Origin: Aquisediminimonas sp031376385
GTDB taxonomy: Bacteria > Pseudomonadota > Alphaproteobacteria > Sphingomonadales > Sphingomonadaceae
DNA: 64,000 nucleotides
NCBI GenBank assembly: GCA_031376385.1
Contig: JANMDQ010000015.1
Span: 186,001 to 250,000, forward strand
Direction: 5' to 3'
This document shows, one piece after another, positions 25,830 through 34,407 of this stretch. Below the pieces are notes generated by a model. The model saw only the letters and a list, made by a program, of their open reading frames with translations. It did no database searches and was not told the DNA's origin. Every line of letters starts with the position of its first letter. Positions within the stretch are counted from its first letter, which is position 1. Position numbers and translations under genes: made by a program.

Positions 25830-26004
25830 CGCACTTCTTTTCGAACTGATTTCTCAGCATTTTCTGCGCCCTGAGACAGGACGGAAGAGCGCGCGGCGCG
25901 ACCAATCGCGGCGCACTGGGTCGGCGGTGGAACGCTCAGGCACGAATCGAGATGAAAGTAAGCGGACATGACAATAGTGCACCAAAAAATGTCCTACTTT
26001 GCAA

Positions 26005-26019
26005 GAACATTTTGTGAAC
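26005..26019 (+). promoter_or_regulatory. LexA-type (SOS) box without SOS gene
   Basis: GAAC-ATTTTGT-GAAC, the complement form of GTTC-N7-GTTC. Extended context AACAATGTTC matches the box at 54733-54747 when read on the other strand. The nearest downstream ORF is a 17-codon frame at 26056. Confidence 0.5.
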
Positions 26020-26143
26020 ATTGTGGTTGGTTTATGCGGTGATAGGAGTTGGACCATGGGCATAGGTGTGCAACACCCCCGGCAAAAAACAGCTGAAAAG
26101 ACATCCTAAGCGTCATTCCAGAGTAGGGCATCCACAGATGACC

Positions 26144-27613
26144 CTAAGCCGCTCGCGCCTGAAGCGCCTTTTGCCGACGCCGCTGCACCGAAGACCCGAG
26201 GCCCAGTGCCTCCCGGTATTTCGCCACAGTCCGGCGGGCGAGGTCAAAGCCTTCGCCTTTCAACATATCGACGAGCGTGTCATCCGACAGAACGGCGCTT
26301 GGGCTTTCCGCCATGATGAGCGCGCGAATGCGGTTCTTGACGGTTTCGGCTGAGATATTTTCGCCACCGTCGGCTGCCGCGATACCACTGGTGAAGAAAT
26401 ATTTCAGTTCATAAGTGCCGCGATCACAGCTGAGATATTTGTTCGACGTCACGCGACTGACAGTCGATTCATGCATTTCGATAATTTCGGCAATCGTGCG
26501 CAAGGTGAGGGGGCGGAGATGCTCCACACCGCCGCGAAAGAAGGCCTCTTGATGCTTCACAATTTCGGTCGCAACGCGGATGATCGTCCGCTGACGTTGG
26601 TCCAGTGCCTTGGCCAGCCAATTGGCGTTGGCCAGACAGTCTCCCATCCAGGCTTTCGAGGCCTTGTCACCGCACGACGTCAGTTCTGCGTAATAACTGC
26701 GATTGACGAGAACGCGGGGAAGAGTGGCACTGTTGATCTCAACTGCCCAGCCGCCCTTTTTCGCGCGCACAAACAGGTCAGGCACGACGCTGTTCACGGG
26801 GCTACTGCCATATTTCAGTCCAGGCTTGGGATCATAGGCGCGCAGTTCCCGGATCATATCATCCAGATCCTCCTCATCAACGCGGCAAATGCGTCTGATT
26901 TGAGCCATTCGCCCCTCAGCCAGAAGGTCCAGGTTATCAAGCAGCACTGCCATAGCCGGATCATAGCGATCCGCCTCTTTGGCTTGGAGCGCGAGACATT
27001 CACCAAGTGTGCGCGCGGCAATTCCGGTGGGTTCAAATGTCTGCACGACAGTAAGCACTTGCTCCACCTGCGCGCGGGGAACTCCTAATCGTTGGGCAAG
27101 CTCCAATAAGTTAGCGATCAGATATCCAGCCTCATCCAACTGCCCGATCAAGTCATGCGCAATCGCCAGATCAACGCCTGAAAGTGCCGATCCCGCCTGC
27201 GCCATCAAATAATCGGCAAGGCTTGCAGCATGCCCTTCAAAGCTGTCAAAATCGACACCTTCATCGCCGCTACTGCCACTGGATTGGCCAAGACCGGCAG
27301 GCCCGCCATCACTCACACTATCATGATGAAATGTGTCGGCGTTAAAATCGCTATCAAGCGCCCCGCCTCCATCCATTGACGCCGAACTTAGCGCTTCGTC
27401 AGCCGACATTGGCTCAGTTTCGGGGCGTTCCTCCGCCGTCTGCACCCCTTCGTCATGTTCAATTTCTAGGAGAGGGTTTTTTTCGACCTCAATCGCAATT
27501 TCAGCCTCAAGTTCCAAATTGGACATGGCAAGCAGACGAATGGCCTGTTGCAGCTGAGGGGTCATGACCAGCGATTGGCTTTGCCTCAGGTCAAGGCGCG
27601 GTCCGAGTGCCAT
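26144..27613 (-). CDS. rpoN: RNA polymerase sigma-54 factor
   Basis: Alternative sigma factor that needs enhancer-binding ATPases. Seen: region I with glutamine-rich LRQSQSLVMTPQLQQAIRLLAMSN, an acidic region II (about 60-120), and the C-terminal RpoN box ARRTVAKYREALGLGSS that contacts the -24 element. Length 489 is normal. It lies 5 bases after lptB, a placement conserved across proteobacteria, in the minus-strand run rnd-lptC-lptA-lptB-rpoN. hpf and PTS genes often found next are replaced here by a gene-free gap. Confidence 0.96.
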   Translation of the reverse strand: MALGPRLDLRQSQSLVMTPQLQQAIRLLAMSNLELEAEIAIEVEKNPLLEIEHDEGVQTAEERPETEPMSADEALSSASMDGGGALDSDFNADTFHHDSVSDGGPAGLGQSSGSSGDEGVDFDSFEGHAASLADYLMAQAGSALSGVDLAIAHDLIGQLDEAGYLIANLLELAQRLGVPRAQVEQVLTVVQTFEPTGIAARTLGECLALQAKEADRYDPAMAVLLDNLDLLAEGRMAQIRRICRVDEEDLDDMIRELRAYDPKPGLKYGSSPVNSVVPDLFVRAKKGGWAVEINSATLPRVLVNRSYYAELTSCGDKASKAWMGDCLANANWLAKALDQRQRTIIRVATEIVKHQEAFFRGGVEHLRPLTLRTIAEIIEMHESTVSRVTSNKYLSCDRGTYELKYFFTSGIAAADGGENISAETVKNRIRALIMAESPSAVLSDDTLVDMLKGEGFDLARRTVAKYREALGLGSSVQRRRQKALQARAA

Positions 27614-27618
27614 AGGCG

Positions 27619-28392
27619 TTAAAGCGCGAAGCCTTCGCCGAGGTACAAGCGGCGGACATTTTCATCCGCAACAAGTTCAGCCGGGCTACCCGAGAACAGT
27701 ACACGACCATCATAGATGATGCAGGCGCGGTCAACGATTTCAAGCGTCTCACGCACGTTATGATCCGTGATCAGCACGCCAATGCCGCGCTTCTTCAGAT
27801 CTATAACAAGATCGCGAATGTCAGAAATTGAAATAGGATCGATCCCGGCAAAGGGCTCATCCAGCAAAATAATCGATGGGTTGGCAGCAAGTGCACGCGC
27901 GATTTCGCAGCGCCGACGTTCACCGCCAGATAGCGCCATCGCTGCGGATTTGCGGAGTTTCATGAGGCCGAATTCATCGAGCAACGCTTCCAGCCGATCC
28001 GCACGTGCAGCCTTGTCTGGTACCGCCAGTTCTAGCGCTGCACCGATATTCTGTTCAACCGTCAGCCCGCGGAAAATCGAAGTTTCTTGGGGCAAATAGC
28101 CCAAGCCAAGTATCGCGCGGCGATACATCGGCAGGCCAGTGATATCTTCACCGTCGAGCAGGATGCGTCCTGCATCGGGCTTCACCAGCCCCATGATCGA
28201 ATAGAAACAGGTCGTCTTGCCCGCGCCGTTGGGGCCAAGCAGGCCGACGACTTCGCCGTGACCAACAGACAGAGACACGTCTGAGAGAATCGCCCTTCTG
28301 TCATAAGATTTCGCGATGGAAACAACGCTCAGTCCGTCTGTTCCTGCGGAGGGTTGAGCCTCAGGGGCGGTCAAGGTGGCGACGTTATTCAT
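27619..28392 (-). CDS. lptB: LPS export system ATP-binding protein LptB
   Basis: ATPase of the LptB2FGC transporter that extracts lipopolysaccharide from the inner membrane. Seen: Walker A GPNGAGKTTCF near residue 55, Q-loop LPQETSIF, ABC signature LSGGERRRCEIARAL, and Walker B IILLDEPFAGIDP. 257 residues with a short N-terminal extension. Upstream by 119 bases is lptA; downstream by 5 bases is rpoN. Confidence 0.96.
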   Translation of the reverse strand: MNNVATLTAPEAQPSAGTDGLSVVSIAKSYDRRAILSDVSLSVGHGEVVGLLGPNGAGKTTCFYSIMGLVKPDAGRILLDGEDITGLPMYRRAILGLGYLPQETSIFRGLTVEQNIGAALELAVPDKAARADRLEALLDEFGLMKLRKSAAMALSGGERRRCEIARALAANPSIILLDEPFAGIDPISISDIRDLVIDLKKRGIGVLITDHNVRETLEIVDRACIIYDGRVLFSGSPAELVADENVRRLYLGEGFAL

Positions 28393-28511
28393 ACGGTGTC
28401 ATCCATAAGCTTCTTGGCCCCGGATGGGGCTGTGTTGGTAAATTAAGGATTAAAATGTGCCGCTTGGCAAGAAAATTGCATGACAGACTGATCCAGTCTC
28501 ACCCAAACCGG

Positions 28512-29042
28512 TTATTTGCTGCGGTCAGTCACAGTGAAACGGCCTGTGACACGCCCGCTTGATCCGCCACCCACGCCGGGTGCGCCAACGCTGCTGCCGT
28601 CAATGACCGAACGCCCAGTATCAAGATCAATCACCAGACGACCGCCGCTAATGCGGTTCGCCCCTTGGGTCAGCGTCACGCCGCCAACCATAGTAATCAG
28701 GCGGCGGGGAAGGTCATAAACCGCGAAATCGCCTGTAGCTGTTTCGGACGCGCTCGTCACCGTGACGCCGCCGCTGGCGTCCAGCCGTTCAATGTCGACT
28801 CCGCCGCCAGCATTGTCATAGGCCACTGTCAGTCGCCCTGCGCTGAGGGTGAGGCCAGCCTGACGGACGCGGACATTGCCAGAAAATATCGCCCGGTCTG
28901 AGCGATCTAATACTTCGATCCGGTCAGCATCGACATCCACAGGGGCCTTGGCATTATGACCTTTAAGAGCTTGGCCAGAGGCTGGAACAGCGAGCAAAGG
29001 GAGCAGCGCGAGCAGGGCAGGGGCGATCCTGAAGAACTTCAC
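28512..29042 (-). CDS. lptA: LPS transport periplasmic protein LptA (OstA-like)
   Basis: Forms the periplasmic bridge that carries lipopolysaccharide to the outer membrane. Seen: a signal peptide (APALLALLPLLAVPASGQA), then an OstA-type beta-jellyroll with VDADRIEVLDRSDRAIFSGNV. Length 176. It overlaps the lptC end by 4 bp. Position between lptC and lptB confirms the call. Confidence 0.92.
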   Translation of the reverse strand: MKFFRIAPALLALLPLLAVPASGQALKGHNAKAPVDVDADRIEVLDRSDRAIFSGNVRVRQAGLTLSAGRLTVAYDNAGGGVDIERLDASGGVTVTSASETATGDFAVYDLPRRLITMVGGVTLTQGANRISGGRLVIDLDTGRSVIDGSSVGAPGVGGGSSGRVTGRFTVTDRSK

Positions 29043-29671
29043 TTCACAACTCCTTGAACAATCCGAAGGCGCGCCCGTCCATCAAGAACAACGGTGCGCG
29101 CGGGCAAATCAGCGATGATCCGCCCCGCGGAAAAACTTCCCAACGGCATGGATCCCGACACGGGGCCGCCGCTGGCCAATTTGCGCGTCTTAAGGCTGAT
29201 TGCGACGTCACGGGTGATCAGTTGATAGCCATCGGCGGCAGTGAAGCGCAAAGGACCATCCACATTCACGATTTCCTTGTCCATGTCATACCGTCCGGCG
29301 TCAGCCGCGAGCACGGCGGGGCCATCGGACAAGGCGATCTCCCCGCGCAGATCTTTCAAACGGACCACTGGGTCTTTGGAATTGATCTGAACGGCTGAGC
29401 CTGCGCGTAGCGAGAATGGCTGGCCCTTGCTATCTTCGCCGCGATAAAGCGCCGCCGTTACGCGTAGACGCTCCTTGGCCATCGCGACAGTGTCCTTGGC
29501 GAGAACAAAACTGATTTCGCCACCGGTCAAAAGAGGTGCGCCGATGAGAGCCACGGCAAGCACACCGATCAACGACGGCAGGATGATGCGCGCCGCGCCT
29601 ATCGTCTTATCATGCCGACCGCGCGGCAAGGCCCAGCGTTGGCGCGGCGTCAGCGTTACAGTTTCAGGCAT
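29039..29671 (-). CDS. lptC: LPS export ABC transporter periplasmic protein LptC
   Basis: Membrane-anchored link between LptB2FG and LptA. Seen: one membrane helix (residues about 24-46, ARIILPSLIGVLAVALIGAPLL) and a periplasmic beta-rich domain with ITRDVAISLKTRKLASGGPV. ATG 29671, in an 8-bp overlap with rnd, gives 210 residues; the longer frame is rejected because it runs far into rnd. Sequence of this family is weakly conserved, so synteny with lptA-lptB carries much of the weight. Confidence 0.87.
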   Translation of the reverse strand: MPETVTLTPRQRWALPRGRHDKTIGAARIILPSLIGVLAVALIGAPLLTGGEISFVLAKDTVAMAKERLRVTAALYRGEDSKGQPFSLRAGSAVQINSKDPVVRLKDLRGEIALSDGPAVLAADAGRYDMDKEIVNVDGPLRFTAADGYQLITRDVAISLKTRKLASGGPVSGSMPLGSFSAGRIIADLPARTVVLDGRARLRIVQGVVK

Positions 29672-30281
29672 GGGCGAAAATATCAGCCTCTGGCCAGCCA
29701 ATGAGATCAAGCTTTGACCGGTGCGGCAGGAAATCAAAACAGGCCTGTGCAATCTCAGTCCGCCCCTCACGTGCCAATCGGATGTCAAGTTCGGCTTTCA
29801 TCCGGTGCAGGTAACGCACATCACTTGCTGCATATTCTTTTTGTGCTTCAGACAATATCGGGCCACCCCAATCTGACGATTGCTGCTGCTTGGACACTTC
29901 GACGCCGCACAGTTCGCGCACCAAGTCCTTGAGGCCGTGTCTGTCGGTGTAAGTGCGTACCAATCGCGATGCGATTTTGGTGCAGAATACAGGGGCAGCC
30001 ACTACGCCCAGATAAGCCTCAATCGAAGCGAGGTCAAAGCGCGCAAAATGATAGAGTTTGACGCGCGCAGGATCCGTCAGAACCGCCTTCAGATTTGGCG
30101 CTGAAAAGTCGCTGCTGGGGCCAAAACGAACGAGATGTTCATCGCCTCCACCGTCCGATATCTGGACCAGACAAAGCCGATCACGACTGGGGTGCAGTCC
30201 CATGGTTTCGGTATCAACAGCCACCGCCCCAGGGGCCATCACGCCTTCAGGCAAGTCTTCTTCATGCAGATAAACACTCAT
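29664..30281 (-). CDS. rnd: Ribonuclease D (short form)
   Basis: 3'-5' exoribonuclease for tRNA maturation, with DEDD catalytic fold. Seen: VAVDTETMGLHPSRDRLCLVQ (first two acidic residues), FARFDLASIEAYLG, and YAASDVRYLHRM (third motif with tyrosine, DEDDy type). ATG 30281, preceded by AAGG, gives 205 residues, the short alphaproteobacterial form lacking HRDC domains. First gene of the run that continues with lptC. Confidence 0.9.
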   Translation of the reverse strand: MSVYLHEEDLPEGVMAPGAVAVDTETMGLHPSRDRLCLVQISDGGGDEHLVRFGPSSDFSAPNLKAVLTDPARVKLYHFARFDLASIEAYLGVVAAPVFCTKIASRLVRTYTDRHGLKDLVRELCGVEVSKQQQSSDWGGPILSEAQKEYAASDVRYLHRMKAELDIRLAREGRTEIAQACFDFLPHRSKLDLIGWPEADIFAHA

Positions 30282-30457
30282 TTGAAGGCCTTTGCACCCC
30301 TTCCCGCCGCCCTGCAAGCCGCGTCGGCGCAAAAACGCTCGCAAAAGGCCTTGATTCGGGCTATCCATCAGACTTGGCAATGATTCTCTTATGTCATGCA
30401 GCTTCTAAGTCCGTCGTCCGGCCCCAAGAAGTTTGATGGAAAAATTACGGACGAAGA

Positions 30458-31339
30458 ATGGAATACGACAGAGGCATGGGTTTCGATAGAGGACGGCGCG
30501 GAGAGCGCGGAGGCCGTGGACGCGACCGGTTTGACGGGTTCGGTGATGACAGCTTCAGCGGTGGCGGCGGCGGCGGACGTGATCCGTTTGCGGGCAATGA
30601 TCGTTACGGCAGCGGTGGCGGAGCAGGCGGCGGTGGTCGCGGCGGCTACGGCGGCGGCGGCGGCGGAGGCGGTGGAGACCGTTTCGGCGGCGGCGGTGGC
30701 GGCGGATTTCGCGGCGGCGGTGCTGGCGGCGGCGGTGGTCGTCCCCAAATGCCCGGCCAAGTCGTTGGCGAAGGCAAAGGCGCTGTAAAATTCTTCAATT
30801 CTGGCAAGGGCTTTGGCTTTATCGCTCCTGAAGACGGCACACCTGATATCTTCGTCCATATTTCGGCAGTTGAGCAAGCAGGGCTTACTGGCCTCGCTGA
30901 TGGTCAGCCGCTCGCTTACACGCTTGTCGACCGAGGCGGCAAAGTATCCGCTACTGATCTCAAGATCGATGGTGAGCCAATGCCTGTGCAGGATCGCGGA
31001 GAGCGACCAGAGCGCAGTGAGCGGCCTGAACGTGGCGGCTTTGGCGGAGGCGACCGGGGTGGTGATCGTGGCGGCTTCGGCGCTCCACGCGCCAGCGGCG
31101 GACGCCCCCAGCGTGAACTGACTGGCGAAAAGGCCACCGGGACCGTGAAATTCTTCAACGCCATGAAAGGCTTTGGCTTTGTGGCGCGCGACGATGGTCA
31201 GCCAGATGTGTTCGTTCACATCTCTGCCGTCGAACGTGCGGGCCTTAACGGCTTGGCCGAAGGCGACAAGATTGAATTTGACATCGAAGTCGACGCGCGC
31301 GGCAAATATGCAGCGGTCAATCTGAGCGCGATGGGCTAA
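30458..31339 (+). CDS. Cold-shock protein with two CSD domains and glycine-rich N-terminus
   Basis: Nucleic-acid-binding protein of 293 residues. Seen: an N-terminal glycine/arginine-rich tract (about residues 5-95, RGG- and GGGG-type runs), a first cold-shock domain (GAVKFFNSGKGFGFIAPEDG, about 108-172), a basic-acidic RG-rich linker (about 175-220), and a second cold-shock domain (GTVKFFNAMKGFGFVARDDG, about 228-292). Both domains keep the RNP1 KGFGFI/V motif. Two-domain cold-shock proteins are common in alphaproteobacteria; the long RGG-like head is unusual and suggests RNA condensation or annealing. The near-repetitive GGC codons make this stretch prone to length change. A terminator follows. 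Confidence 0.9.
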   Translation: MEYDRGMGFDRGRRGERGGRGRDRFDGFGDDSFSGGGGGGRDPFAGNDRYGSGGGAGGGGRGGYGGGGGGGGGDRFGGGGGGGFRGGGAGGGGGRPQMPGQVVGEGKGAVKFFNSGKGFGFIAPEDGTPDIFVHISAVEQAGLTGLADGQPLAYTLVDRGGKVSATDLKIDGEPMPVQDRGERPERSERPERGGFGGGDRGGDRGGFGAPRASGGRPQRELTGEKATGTVKFFNAMKGFGFVARDDGQPDVFVHISAVERAGLNGLAEGDKIEFDIEVDARGKYAAVNLSAMG

Positions 31340-31359
31340 ACCCACAGTAACCTAGTGTG

Positions 31360-31398
31360 AAAAGGCTGAGTGATCCTGATGGGTTGCTCGGCTTTTTT
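31360..31398 (+). terminator. Rho-independent terminator after the cold-shock gene
   Basis: Stem AAAAGGCTGAG (31360-31370) with CTCGGCTTTTTT (31387-31398), two wobble pairs, and a terminal T-run. It sits directly beside the stop of the convergent EamA gene and may serve both strands. Confidence 0.75.
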
Positions 31399-31399
31399 A

Positions 31400-32239
31400 T
31401 TAACTGGCCCCAGCCAGGATGATAACAGCGCCTGCGCAGATCACCAAAATCGCGACGCCCCGGCCCACCGATACAGGCTCCTTCAAAACGAAAATCGAAA
31501 TGAGCAAAGCCGTCACCATGCCAGTTTCGCGCAGTGCAGCCAGCGGCGCTGTCGGCCCCATGGACAAAGCGAAGAGGGCCGTGCCAAATGTGATGACTGA
31601 CAACAGCCCTGCAGTAAGCGCAGCTTTCCACTGAAGCCGCGCCGCTGCGACAAATTGACCGCGCGCGAACAGCGGTAAAATGGTCATTGAGATGATCCCC
31701 ATCAAGAAGAACAGCCACACAATGAAGCTTGCTGCATTCGGCGCGGCGCGTACGCCAGCCGCATCGATCATCGTATAAGCCGCGATGAGCACGCCCGTCG
31801 CCAGTGACCAGCCCAGTGTCTTACGGTCCAAGTGCCGCCCCTGAATCATCAGGAACATGCCGCCCGCGATCAGGGCAATGCCTATGCCGCTGCTGAGCGC
31901 CACTCGTTCGCCGAGCAGCGCGAACGACGCGGCAAGCGTTAAAAGCGGGGCGGTGCCGCGAAAGACGGGATAAGCCGATGATAAATCCCCCGCATCCAAC
32001 GCACGCACAAGGCAAATAAAATAGATGATATGGACGACCATCGCCACCGCTAACCAGCCCCAGGCGCCGTGCGGCAAATCAACGAATGGCAGGAACGGCA
32101 GCACGAACAACGTGCTAGACCCAGAAGCCAGCGCCATCTGCACCATCCGGTTGCCGCCGCCTTTAATCATCGCATTAACGACGGCATGGATGCTGCCAGA
32201 AAGCAGCATCATGAGTGCGGGGAGGAGAGTGAGGGTCAT
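31400..32239 (-). CDS. EamA/DMT-family transporter
   Basis: Ten-segment inner-membrane protein of 279 residues. Seen: two five-helix EamA halves, for example YFICLVRALDAGDLSSAYPVFRGTAPLLTL in the first and FALSMGPTAPLAALRETGMVTALLISIFVLKEPVS in the second, typical of drug/metabolite transporters. ATG 32239 gives the usual start of the first helix. Substrate cannot be predicted. It lies between the convergent cold-shock gene and, upstream by about 50 bases, dps. Confidence 0.87.
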   Translation of the reverse strand: MTLTLLPALMMLLSGSIHAVVNAMIKGGGNRMVQMALASGSSTLFVLPFLPFVDLPHGAWGWLAVAMVVHIIYFICLVRALDAGDLSSAYPVFRGTAPLLTLAASFALLGERVALSSGIGIALIAGGMFLMIQGRHLDRKTLGWSLATGVLIAAYTMIDAAGVRAAPNAASFIVWLFFLMGIISMTILPLFARGQFVAAARLQWKAALTAGLLSVITFGTALFALSMGPTAPLAALRETGMVTALLISIFVLKEPVSVGRGVAILVICAGAVIILAGAS

Positions 32240-32286
32240 ATTATGGGCTATGGCTGTCCGCTTGGCGCGAAACAAGCCTGCGGCTG

Positions 32287-32733
32287 CTACTCTCGCGCAG
32301 CCTCCAAGAGGAACCACGCCCGCTGTTCGGCTTCATCGGTCCATGTATCCACAACGCCACTCGTCGCGTTATCCTTGGCCGCATCGACGATATCCTTGAG
32401 CTCCTTCAAACTCGCCACTAGCGCCAGATTGTCCGCGCGCAATTCGGCGAGCATGTCAGCGGCACTCACATCCTCCGCATCATTATCGGCAATCCGTTGG
32501 TGCCGGGATATGTCGCCAATGGATGTGAGCGTGCGGCCGCCAAGTTTACGCACGCGTTCGGCAATCAGATCGGTCGTTGCGAAAATCTGCGCGGCCTGTT
32601 CATCCAGCAGCAGATGATAATCCCGGAAATGCGGGCCAGAGACATGCCAATGGAAATTCTTTGTCTTGAAATAGAGCGCAAAACTATCGGCAAGAAGCGC
32701 GTTGAGCGCACTGGCGGGGGTCTGGTTGGGCAT
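32287..32733 (-). CDS. dps: Dps-family DNA-binding/ferritin-like protein
   Basis: Forms a dodecameric cage that oxidises and stores iron and protects DNA in starvation and oxidative stress. Seen: four-helix ferritin-like fold with KTKNFHWHVSGPHFRDYHLLLDEQ holding the ferroxidase histidine, aspartate and glutamate, and QRAWFLLEAARE at the end. ATG 32733, with AAGGAG just upstream, gives 148 residues. The N-terminal lysine-rich tail seen in E. coli Dps is short here, so DNA binding may be weak. Confidence 0.9.
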   Translation of the reverse strand: MPNQTPASALNALLADSFALYFKTKNFHWHVSGPHFRDYHLLLDEQAAQIFATTDLIAERVRKLGGRTLTSIGDISRHQRIADNDAEDVSAADMLAELRADNLALVASLKELKDIVDAAKDNATSGVVDTWTDEAEQRAWFLLEAARE

Positions 32734-32871
32734 GGGCTGTCTCCTTTTGATTATTGCCCGTTTAAGCCCCCGGCGGAAAGAAATCGACTCAATCCCTTGG
32801 GTCACACTGATCGAATTTGCCGCACTCGCCTTTCCCTGCTAGCCGCCTCGCATCACCAAAGGACTCCCGCC

Positions 32872-34188
32872 ATGATCGCCCGCTATTCCCGCCCCGCCAT
32901 GTCTGCTATTTGGGAGGCGGAGAACCGCTTTCGCATCTGGTTTGAGATTGAGGCGCATGCGACGGATGCTTTGGCAGAGCTTGGCGTCGTGCCCAAATCT
33001 GCGGCCAAGTCGCTGTGGGATTGGTGGGACACTAACCCCAAAATCGATGTGCCCGCGATTGACGCGATTGAGGCCGTGACCAAGCATGACGTGATCGCTT
33101 TCCTCACCTGGGTCGCCGAACAAGTGGGCGATGACGCACGCTTCATGCACCAGGGCATGACCAGTTCTGATGTGCTGGATACGTGCCTGTCCGTCCAGCT
33201 GACCCAAGCGACGGACTTGTTGTTGGCGGACCTCGACGCACTGCTCGAAGCCATCAAGCGGCGCGCGTTCGAACATAAAATGACGCCGACGATTGGCCGC
33301 AGCCACGGCATTCATGCCGAGCCCGTTACCTTCGGCTTAAAAATGGCAGAGGCCTATGCTGAGTTCTCGCGCGCCAAGGTTCGGCTAATTGCGGCCCGCA
33401 TGGACATCGCGACGTGCGCAGTCTCCGGTGCGGTGGGCACATTTGCTAACATCGATCCTGCGGTGGAGGCGCATGTCGCGGCCAAGCTTGGCCTGGTGGT
33501 GGAACCTGTCTCAACTCAAGTTATCCCGCGTGATCGCCACGCCATGTATTTCGCGACGTTGGGCGTGATTGCCTCATCGATCGAACGGCTCGCCACGGAA
33601 GTCCGCCATTTGCAGCGTACGGAAGTGTTGGAGGCAGAGGAATATTTCGCGCCGGGGCAAAAGGGCTCATCCGCGATGCCGCATAAACGCAACCCTGTGC
33701 TGACCGAAAACCTCACAGGCCTCGCCCGTATGGTGCGCGGCTATGTGGTGCCTGCGATGGAAAATGTCGCGCTTTGGCATGAACGCGATATCAGCCATTC
33801 GTCGGTGGAACGCTACATCGGCCCAGACGCGACAATCACGCTGGATTTCGCGCTCGGGCGCTTGACCGGTGTGATTGACAAGCTGCTGGTTTACCCAGCG
33901 CGGATGCAAAAGAACCTCGATAAAATGGGCGGCCTCGTCCACTCCCAACGCGTGCTGCTCGCGCTCACCCAAGCCGGCGTCAGCCGCGAAGACAGCTACC
34001 GATTGGTCCAGCGCAACGCCATGAAGGTGTGGGAGTCTGACGGGGAACTGTCACTTCTCGAACTGCTAAAGGCCGACGCGGAAGTGACAGCGGCGCTGTC
34101 AGTGGCGGAGATTGAGGATAAGTTTGATCTTGGTTATCATTTGAAGCATGTCGACACGATATTTGAGCGGGTTTTTGGGGAGGGGTAA
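32872..34188 (+). CDS. purB: Adenylosuccinate lyase
   Basis: Catalyses two steps of purine synthesis: cleavage of SAICAR and of adenylosuccinate. Seen: fumarase-fold motifs TSSDVLDTCLSVQL, GRSHGIHAEPVTFG with the catalytic histidine, and the signature GSSAMPHKRNPVLTENL near residue 263. ATG 32872 gives 438 residues, normal for the class; a longer frame crosses the dps promoter region and is rejected. It is divergent from dps by 138 bp. Confidence 0.96.
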   Translation: MIARYSRPAMSAIWEAENRFRIWFEIEAHATDALAELGVVPKSAAKSLWDWWDTNPKIDVPAIDAIEAVTKHDVIAFLTWVAEQVGDDARFMHQGMTSSDVLDTCLSVQLTQATDLLLADLDALLEAIKRRAFEHKMTPTIGRSHGIHAEPVTFGLKMAEAYAEFSRAKVRLIAARMDIATCAVSGAVGTFANIDPAVEAHVAAKLGLVVEPVSTQVIPRDRHAMYFATLGVIASSIERLATEVRHLQRTEVLEAEEYFAPGQKGSSAMPHKRNPVLTENLTGLARMVRGYVVPAMENVALWHERDISHSSVERYIGPDATITLDFALGRLTGVIDKLLVYPARMQKNLDKMGGLVHSQRVLLALTQAGVSREDSYRLVQRNAMKVWESDGELSLLELLKADAEVTAALSVAEIEDKFDLGYHLKHVDTIFERVFGEG

Positions 34189-34407
34189 ATGGCAGGGGAT
34201 GACGCTGGTGGATAACAGCTATTGGATTGATCTCGTCACAGGTTCACTCTGGCCGTCTGATAGGTTCATTTCTAGGGGTAGTTGACGCAACGTCACCGGC
34301 ATTTAGAGCGTTATTATCTTTAGTGTTGTGACCCGAAGGCTGCATCCTGTTTTTACCGGACCGTAATGAATACTGACTATTCCGGATTGAGGAATAGGAG
34401 GTGGTTA

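Larger units (their letters stand above)
25737..26143. other. 407-bp gap with shared 29-bp motif and a LexA-type box
   Basis: No convincing gene. It holds the motif at 25801-25829 (second copy near 55 kb), a LexA-type box at 26005-26019, and a 17-codon ORF (ATG at 26056, preceded by AGGAGTTGG) that is too short to support alone. It could be the remains of a lost SOS gene or a short SOS transcript. Confidence 0.5.

Noticed and set aside
26056..26109. 17-codon ORF behind the LexA-type box
   Set aside because: It has AGGAGTTGG upstream but is too short and without any recognised feature to list as a gene; mentioned only as a possibility.
30389..31345. 318-residue open frame on the minus strand over the cold-shock gene
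   Set aside because: It is the mirror of the glycine/arginine repeat and the two cold-shock domains; alanine/threonine-rich with no ribosome site.
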